Source: CBDUXZ01 sp965371325 [NCBI: uncultured bacterium] (GTDB lineage Bacteria > JAUYMQ01). From it: a stretch of 13,063 nucleotides of DNA. This document shows, in pieces, positions 8,516-13,063 of the stretch (its first letter is position 1; every line of letters starts with the position of its first letter). The notes beneath the pieces were generated by a model, which saw only the letters and a program-made list of their open reading frames with translations, searched no databases and had not been told where the DNA came from. Made by a program: the position numbers and the translations under genes. The stretch spans positions 1-13,063 of the forward strand of contig CBDUXZ010000017.1 of assembly GCA_965371325.1 (NCBI GenBank), given 5' to 3'.

Positions 8516-8535
8516 CACCGGGTTAGGGCCCGGTG
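8516..8535 (+). repeat. GC-rich hairpin in the leader of the repeat-protein gene
   Basis: CACCGGG (8516-8522) and CCCGGTG (8529-8535) give a perfect 7 bp stem with a 6-base loop, ending 22 bases before the ribosome binding site. It may stabilise the leader or influence translation. No known riboswitch motif was recognised. Confidence 0.4.
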
Positions 8536-8557
8536 GGACGAAGATCACTGGCGGGAA

Positions 8558-8566
8558 GAGAGAGGG
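8558..8566 (+). promoter_or_regulatory. Ribosome binding site deciding the start at 8575
   Basis: GAGAGAGGG lies 8 bases before ATG 8575. It favours this start over an in-frame GTG at 8533, which would add 14 arginine-rich residues ahead of the signal peptide, and over ATG 8608, whose upstream AAGG is too close. Confidence 0.6.
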
Positions 8567-8574
8567 CTCGACCG

Positions 8575-11500
8575 ATGAGGGACGGGAAAGTGACGACCGC
8601 GAAGGCAATGGCATATTCGGCCCCGGACTCCTTCCGCCGCCCGTTGCCGCTACTGCTGGCATGCGCCATGGGCTTTTATTCGTTCCTCGCGGCGGCGCCC
8701 GCTCTGGCAGGGGATGTTCCCTTCGGCGGCCAGACGGTGATTACGTCGGCTGCCGACGGTGCGCGAGGAATTTATGTGGGCGATCTTGACGGAGATGGCG
8801 ACCTGGATGTGGTGTCCGCCTCCGCGGTGAACGACACGATCGCCTGGTATCAGAACGACGGAAGCAACCCGCCCTCTTTCCTGACGATCGCGACGACGAC
8901 GATCAGCACGGCCGCTGATGGCGCTCGGGCCGTCTTCACGGCCGATCTCGACGGCGACGGCGATCTCGACGTGATTTCCGCCTCGGAGACCGACGACAAG
9001 ATTGCCTGGTACAAGAACGATCCGGCGGATACCGGCACCAAGGGTGATTTCGGTGGCGAGCTGGTTCTCTCAACGGCGGCGGACGGGGCTTCTGGTGTCT
9101 TCGCTGCCGATCTCGACGGCGACGGCGATCTCGACGTGGTTTCGGCCTCCTTCAACGACGACAAGGTTGCCTGGTACGAGAACGATGGGACGGACACCTT
9201 CGCCGGCCAGACGGTTATCTCAACCGCCGCCGATGGCGCGCGGTCCGTTTTTGCGGTGGACGTGGACAGGGACGGCGATCCGGATGTGCTCGTAGCGTCC
9301 GAACTTGACGACGAGATCGCCTGGTACGAGAACCGGCTGAACGACGGCGTGCACAACGACTTCAACGCGACTCCGAACGTGATCTCCTCCACGGCCAACG
9401 GCGCCCAGTCGGTCTTTGCGGCCGACGTAGATGGCGATGGCGACATGGACGTACTCTCCGCCTCCGAGATCGACAACAGGGTGGCTTGGTACGAGAACGA
9501 TCCGGGCGACACGGGAACCAAGGGGACGTTCGGCGTCGCGCAGAACATCACGGCGGCTGCGACCGGTGCGCGCTCTGTTTTCGCCATGGACATGGATGCC
9601 GACGGTGACCTTGACGCTCTATCGGCCTCTGGCGGCAACAACGACATCAACTGGTACGAGAATGTGAGTGGTGACGGCTCCTCATGGACCACGCGGACGA
9701 TTTTCGGGGCCGCGACCAACGCAGCGGGCGTGTTTGCGGCCGATCTCGACGGTGACGGCGACATGGATGCGGCGTCGGTTTCGGAGAACGACGACAAGGT
9801 TGCCTGGTACGCGAACGCGTTCATTCACCGAAGCGCGGTCTTTCCCGAGCAGAACACGATCTCGACGCTGGCGAACGGCGCCTGGGCCGTCTTTGCCGCG
9901 GACCTGGATAGGGACGGCGACCTGGACGCCCTCTCCGCCTCCCGTGTCGACAGTGAGATCGCCTGGTATGAGAACACCGATGGCGCCGGCACGTTCGGCG
10001 GCCAGACGATCGTCGACACAAATGCCAGCGGCGCAAGGGATGTCGAGGCGGCCGACGTGGACGGCGACGGCGATCTAGATATTCTCTCCGCCGCCCTTCT
10101 TGATGACACGATCGGCTGGTACGAAAACACCGATGGTGCCGGCACGTTCGGCGTCGAGCAGGCGATCACCACGGTCGCTGACGGCGCCCAGGCGGTACAC
10201 GCGGCCGATTTGGACAGGGATGGTGACATCGACGTCCTCTCGGCTTCTTCGGCCGATAACAAGATCGCATGGTACGAGAATACGAGCGGCGACGCCTCAG
10301 CCTGGACGGCGCACACGATTTCGACGGTCGTCATGGGCGCCCGCGATGTGTATTCGGCCGATCTCGATGACGACGGCGATCTAGATGTCGTCTCGGCTTC
10401 GGAGTCGGACGACACGATTGCCTGGTTCGAGAACACGGACGGCGCAGGGACGTTCGGTCTGCAGCAGGTGATTTCGACGAACGCCAACAGCGCGCGTAGC
10501 GTCTTCGCCGCCGACGTGGACGGCGACGGCGACATGGATGTGCTGTCCGCTTCGGCCATCGACGACAAGATCGCATGGTACGAGAATACGAGCGGCGACG
10601 GCTCGGCCTGGACGGAGCGCGTGATCACCACTTCGGCCGACAGCGCACGCTCGGTAAAGGCGACGGACATGGACGGCGACGGCGACATGGATGTGCTGTC
10701 CGCTTCGGCCGGTGGCAACGAGGTCATTGCCTGGTACGCGAACGACGGGAGCACGCCGCCGAACTGGACCAAGGTCGGGGCTACGTCCGTGGACAGTGGC
10801 GCGCGGATGGTCGCCGTGGGCGACGTGGATGGCGACGGCGATATGGATGTACTCTCCGCTTCCTCGGGCGACGATCGCATAGCGTGGTACCCGAGCAAGG
10901 GGGGTCATTTCGCGCTTCCGACCGTTGACACCGCGGCTCTCTTCATTCTCGAGAGCGATGAGGACGACCTGCTGAAAATCGATGCCACCCACCGTGGGCG
11001 CACCGGCGACACCGACGTGGAGCTTGTGACCTTCGACCTGCTCTTCGAGGAGACAGCGGGCGATCCGCTTCTGAGCGCGGAAGCGAACGCCCTCATCGCG
11101 AACCTGCACATCTATCTCGATGATGGCTCGGGAGTGTTCGAGGCGCTATCGGACACGCTGGTGACGACCGTTGGATCGCTCTCCCTGACGGCCGGCGTGC
11201 AGACGGTCTCTTTCATCGACAACGATCCTAATGTGGAGGTGGTGTTCGGGACGTCGAGGACCTACTTCGTGGTGGCCGAAATGACCGCGAACGCTTCGAG
11301 TCAGGTACCCACCATTTTCCGCATGACGCACCTGACGGAAACAACAGGCACGGGCGAAGATCAGGACAACGATATCCCCCTTGTTCTGGAGTTTGCCCAG
11401 AACGTCTCCTCGAGCCGTTCCCTGGCGTCCTGCCCGACCTGCGACTTCGACAACGACGGTCTGCTGGATACGGTCGAGACGAACACGGGGAACTTCGTGA

Positions 11501-11892
11501 GCTCCAGCGACACGGGGACCGACCCCCTGAACCCTGACAGCGACGGCGACAACCTGCTCGACGGTGTCGAGACGGGCACCGGAACCTTTGTTGACGCCAA
11601 CGACACCGGGACGGACCCGAACGATACGGACAGCGACAATGACGGGCTCCAGGACGACGTCGAGACCGGTACGGGGATCTTTGTCGATCCGTCGAACACC
11701 GGATCCGATCCGAACATCAAGGATACAGACGGCGACGGTTTCAACGACGGCGACGAGGTCCTGGCGGGAACGGATCCGAACGATCGCTTCGATCCGATGC
11801 CCGTTCCGGCCCTCGGACCCTGGGGCGTTGGCCTCTTCCTCCTCCTGCTGGCGGCGGGAGCGGGATGGCGTCGCAAACGCGGTGCGTACTAA
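8575..11892 (+). CDS. Exported FG-GAP/VCBS-type repeat protein with TSP3-like repeats and IPTL-CTERM-like sorting signal
   Basis: The 1105-residue surface or secreted protein has these parts. A long signal peptide occupies residues 1-45 (RRP, hydrophobic core, cleavage likely after APALA). Fourteen repeats of about 52 residues cover 56-782, each built around D-x-D-G-D-G-D-x-D, S-A-S and A-W-Y-x-N, the calcium-binding FG-GAP pattern of beta-propeller blades. An unassigned, probably beta-rich domain spans about 783-950 and is followed by a CPTC motif (953-956). Four Asp-rich thrombospondin type 3-like repeats (957-1072) have a 31-residue period. The tail has VPALGPWG (1077-1084), a hydrophobic segment and RRKRG. 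That tail matches the [IV]P[TA]LxxWG signal of exosortase H substrates, so removal and anchoring by an exosortase is inferred. No exosortase is in the window. The exact role is unknown; adhesion or matrix function is likely. Expression may be sigma54-dependent. Confidence 0.9.
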   Translation: MRDGKVTTAKAMAYSAPDSFRRPLPLLLACAMGFYSFLAAAPALAGDVPFGGQTVITSAADGARGIYVGDLDGDGDLDVVSASAVNDTIAWYQNDGSNPPSFLTIATTTISTAADGARAVFTADLDGDGDLDVISASETDDKIAWYKNDPADTGTKGDFGGELVLSTAADGASGVFAADLDGDGDLDVVSASFNDDKVAWYENDGTDTFAGQTVISTAADGARSVFAVDVDRDGDPDVLVASELDDEIAWYENRLNDGVHNDFNATPNVISSTANGAQSVFAADVDGDGDMDVLSASEIDNRVAWYENDPGDTGTKGTFGVAQNITAAATGARSVFAMDMDADGDLDALSASGGNNDINWYENVSGDGSSWTTRTIFGAATNAAGVFAADLDGDGDMDAASVSENDDKVAWYANAFIHRSAVFPEQNTISTLANGAWAVFAADLDRDGDLDALSASRVDSEIAWYENTDGAGTFGGQTIVDTNASGARDVEAADVDGDGDLDILSAALLDDTIGWYENTDGAGTFGVEQAITTVADGAQAVHAADLDRDGDIDVLSASSADNKIAWYENTSGDASAWTAHTISTVVMGARDVYSADLDDDGDLDVVSASESDDTIAWFENTDGAGTFGLQQVISTNANSARSVFAADVDGDGDMDVLSASAIDDKIAWYENTSGDGSAWTERVITTSADSARSVKATDMDGDGDMDVLSASAGGNEVIAWYANDGSTPPNWTKVGATSVDSGARMVAVGDVDGDGDMDVLSASSGDDRIAWYPSKGGHFALPTVDTAALFILESDEDDLLKIDATHRGRTGDTDVELVTFDLLFEETAGDPLLSAEANALIANLHIYLDDGSGVFEALSDTLVTTVGSLSLTAGVQTVSFIDNDPNVEVVFGTSRTYFVVAEMTANASSQVPTIFRMTHLTETTGTGEDQDNDIPLVLEFAQNVSSSRSLASCPTCDFDNDGLLDTVETNTGNFVSSSDTGTDPLNPDSDGDNLLDGVETGTGTFVDANDTGTDPNDTDSDNDGLQDDVETGTGIFVDPSNTGSDPNIKDTDGDGFNDGDEVLAGTDPNDRFDPMPVPALGPWGVGLFLLLLAAGAGWRRKRGAY
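8740..10920 (+). repeat. Fourteen tandem coding repeats (about 153 bp unit)
   Basis: Each unit encodes one FG-GAP-like blade with the Asp-rich calcium loop. Nucleotide identity is highest between late units: 10517-10557 equals 10670-10710 (41 bases, 153 bp apart), and 10259-10294 equals 10565-10600 (36 bases, 306 bp apart). These exact matches indicate recent duplication or conversion between units. Unit tails fall into recurring types (TDGAGTFG in 8, 9 and 11; SGD-S-WT in 6, 10 and 12; DP-DTGTKG in 2 and 5). Confidence 0.9.
11443..11790 (+). repeat. Thrombospondin type 3-like calcium-binding repeats
   Basis: Three 31-residue units and a partial fourth begin DFDNDGLLD, DSDGDNLLD, DSDNDGLQD and DTDGDGFND. 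The first three units continue with VET-TG and a TG-DP segment; the fourth ends LAGTDPND. Such repeats wrap around calcium ions and usually form a rigid stalk between a surface domain and its anchor, which fits their position just before the sorting signal. Confidence 0.85.
11803..11889 (+). other. C-terminal IPTL-CTERM-like exosortase sorting signal
   Basis: Residues 1077-1105 read VPALGPWG, then a hydrophobic stretch (VGLFLLLLAAGAG), then WRRKRG. This three-part layout (motif, membrane helix, basic end) is that of exosortase substrates. The motif fits the IPTLxxWG class linked to exosortase H, with Val for Ile and Ala for Thr. Confidence 0.75.
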
Positions 11893-11904
11893 GCCCGGAG
11901 AAGC

Positions 11905-11932
11905 AAAGGGCGGGACTTCGGTCCCGCCCTTT
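11905..11932. terminator. Strong hairpin terminator between convergent genes
   Basis: AAAGGGCGGGAC and GTCCCGCCCTTT form a perfect 12 bp stem closed by a very stable TTCG tetraloop, followed on the + strand by a short T-rich stretch (TGCGTTT). It starts 12 bases after the stop of the repeat protein. On the minus strand it follows the lipoprotein stop at 11950 and is succeeded by CTTTGCTT, so it probably serves both genes. Confidence 0.85.
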
Positions 11933-11949
11933 TGCGTTTGGCGTCATGG

Positions 11950-12669
11950 CTAGCGCGGCGGGTCGCGCATGGGATTGAGGCGGAAACGCGACGGGTCCTT
12001 GATGACCTCCCCGGGCCTCCGGTTCAGCACTCGAACAAGCTGGCCGGCCCACTCGTCGATGATTGCCTTGCCGTGCCCCGTGCGGTTGAAATCGTCAACG
12101 TGGATGACAGAAAACTTGGCGTTTTCCCGATCGGAGAAGGTAACGAGGACGCTTCCGCTCTTTGCGTCTCGAATTCGCCCCTCCATCGCAAGCGTCCCCT
12201 GCTGGACGGGCCTGTAAATGAAAAGGAACGTGACTGCGTTCACCACGGGCCTCGCCGGGACCACCTCGGTGAGGGCGACTTCGAGATTGAGGGTCCGGGG
12301 CCCGGGCGACTCCACCACCCGGAAGAGCCGCTTCGGGTCGTTCTGGAAGGCCTTCCGGAAGGCGCTCTCTGCGTAGGCTGCCAGCTCCGCTATCTGTGCC
12401 TCCCGATCTCCCGTGCCCTTCGTCAGTACTCCATGTGTGGCCAGCAGGTGGCTCGTGTCCACCTTTGCGATCATGATCCTGTCGTAGGCACGCAGATCCA
12501 CGGCGGGCTTGAACCAGGCGCTGTGGAAGGGGAGATCCGGGGGGAGTTTGGCCTCGGGACGCTCGAGGATAAAGCCCGCGTTCGGGGAGGGCATGGCCTT
12601 GCAGGCAGCGAAGGCGCCGAGCAGAAGGACGATCAGGAGGGGACGGAATCGCGTCGAGGAAACGGGCAT
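11950..12669 (-). CDS. Putative DUF3313-family lipoprotein
   Basis: The product has 239 residues. A lipoprotein-type signal (RFRPLLIVLLLGAFAAC) places the lipidated cysteine at residue 23. The lipobox FAAC is imperfect, with Phe at -3. The mature part begins with a PNAGFILERPEAKLPPDLPF segment. It continues with the FKPAVDLRAYDRIMIAKVD pattern, a helix (REAQIAELAAYAESAFRKAF), and LNLEVALTEVVPARPVVNAV followed by a TLAMEGRIRDAKSGSVLVTF stretch. These match, from memory, the DUF3313 family of envelope lipoproteins of unknown function. The second residue after Cys is not Asp, so outer-membrane sorting is likely. I chose ATG 12669, with GGAG 11 bases upstream. An in-frame ATG at 12726 overlaps the bioD stop (ATGA) but would put 19 polar residues before the signal. 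It is co-directional with bioD and probably in its operon. Confidence 0.75.
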   Translation of the reverse strand: MPVSSTRFRPLLIVLLLGAFAACKAMPSPNAGFILERPEAKLPPDLPFHSAWFKPAVDLRAYDRIMIAKVDTSHLLATHGVLTKGTGDREAQIAELAAYAESAFRKAFQNDPKRLFRVVESPGPRTLNLEVALTEVVPARPVVNAVTFLFIYRPVQQGTLAMEGRIRDAKSGSVLVTFSDRENAKFSVIHVDDFNRTGHGKAIIDEWAGQLVRVLNRRPGEVIKDPSRFRLNPMRDPPR

Positions 12670-12722
12670 CGCGTAAGAAGTCTCCGGGTGTCTATGATCC
12701 GGAGGGGATGGCTCAACATAGG

Positions 12723-13063
12723 TCATTTCGAGCAGGGTTGCAGCTCCGACGAAACAATCGCCCGGTGCAGGGCTTCAAGCCCCCCCCTCTGCCGGAACGC
12801 CTGAACGAGCGGTTGCAGCGCTGCATGGCTCCAGGTTCCGGCCGGGCCGGGATCCGCCCTGGGGAGCTCCGCGAGCAGGGGAACCTCGAGCCGCTCGCGC
12901 AATGCTTCGAGGTTGATGCGGTCCGCGTTCGAGAGGGGCTCCCCGGATGCATCCCATTCGTTGAGGATGACCCCGAGGACCCGGCAGCCCAGCCGCCCGG
13001 CTTCACGGAGGGTAAGGAGCGTGTGGTTGATCGTGCCGAGGCGTTTCCGGGCGACCACGATGA
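12723..13063 (-). CDS. bioD: Dethiobiotin synthetase BioD (5' end outside window)
   Basis: BioD closes the ureido ring of dethiobiotin from 7,8-diaminopelargonate, CO2 and ATP, the next-to-last step of biotin synthesis. Only the C-terminal part is present, about 113 residues. The frame runs off the right edge, so the N-terminal P-loop and catalytic lysines cannot be seen. The diagnostic stretch is VVARKRLGTINHTLLTL, followed by the strand GCRVLGVILNEW and the late motif LEVPLLAELPR. These fit BioD well. Related amidoligases and cobyrinate synthases share the fold but not the GTINHTLLT signature. The stop TGA overlaps an ATG (12726) in frame with the downstream lipoprotein gene, and the true start of that gene is probably 54 bp further on. 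Other biotin genes may lie beyond the window. Confidence 0.88.
   Translation of the reverse strand, partial: IVVARKRLGTINHTLLTLREAGRLGCRVLGVILNEWDASGEPLSNADRINLEALRERLEVPLLAELPRADPGPAGTWSHAALQPLVQAFRQRGGLEALHRAIVSSELQPCSK

Larger units (their letters stand above)
8046..8574. other. Gene-free divergent regulatory region
   Basis: These 529 bp separate two divergently transcribed genes. Short open frames here use rare codons (AGA, AGG, ATA, TTA) unlike the neighbours and show no recognisable protein, so I treat the region as non-coding. It holds a sigma54-like element (8349-8364), a hairpin at its expected start point (8371-8393), a GC-rich hairpin before the large gene (8516-8535), a small inverted repeat TTTCC/GGAAA (8259-8275) that could be an activator site, and ribosome binding sites at both ends. 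No confident promoter was seen for the minus-strand gene. Confidence 0.7.

Noticed and set aside
9825-10898. Minus-strand open frames opposite the repeat array
   Set aside because: They mirror the repeat unit of the sense gene (regular Ser/Pro-rich pattern) and are a by-product of its codon use.
11932-12804. Plus-strand open frame of 290 codons opposite the lipoprotein and bioD
   Set aside because: The minus-strand reading has a lipoprotein signal, family-like motifs and BioD signatures; the plus-strand product has none.

Overview
The window is GC-rich DNA carrying a conserved housekeeping block followed by a more variable flank. Gene content and order suggest a Gram-negative bacterium of the former Deltaproteobacteria or a related phylum (Myxococcota, Desulfobacterota, Binatota and similar). 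The clues are a parB-bactofilin-ATP synthase linkage, paired b' and b subunits in an F1Fo operon that lacks a and c, an MXAN_5187-type protein, and a surface protein with an IPTL-CTERM-like (exosortase) tail. No rRNA or other marker gene is present, so the lineage is an inference.

Layout. Positions 1-673 (+): 3' part of parB. 818-1351 (+): a bactofilin. 1548-7463 (+): the F1 and stalk genes in the order b', b, delta, alpha, gamma, beta, epsilon, tightly packed with GTGA and ATGA overlaps and a candidate sigma70 promoter at 1370-1398. Subunits a, c and AtpI are not here, so the Fo rotor genes must lie elsewhere. 7470-8045 (-): a small coiled-coil-rich protein resembling the MXAN_5187 C-terminal domain, converging on atpC with only 6 bp between stops. 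8046-8574: a 529 bp gene-free divergent regulatory region with a sigma54-like -24/-12 element and two hairpins. 8575-11892 (+): an exported 1105-residue protein with 14 FG-GAP/VCBS-type repeats, an unassigned domain, four thrombospondin type 3-like calcium-binding repeats and a C-terminal sorting signal. 11905-11932: a strong terminator shared by convergent genes. 11950-12669 (-): a DUF3313-like lipoprotein. 12723-13063 (-): 3' part of bioD (dethiobiotin synthetase).

How the parts work together. The left half couples chromosome segregation (ParB), a cytoskeletal polymer (bactofilin) and energy conversion (F1Fo ATP synthase) by position only. The accessory region centres on the large surface protein, whose export, calcium loading and sorting can be read from its sequence. 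Its putative sigma54 promoter is the most testable new idea. I found no mobile element, CRISPR array, tRNA or rRNA, and no convincing undescribed multi-gene system.
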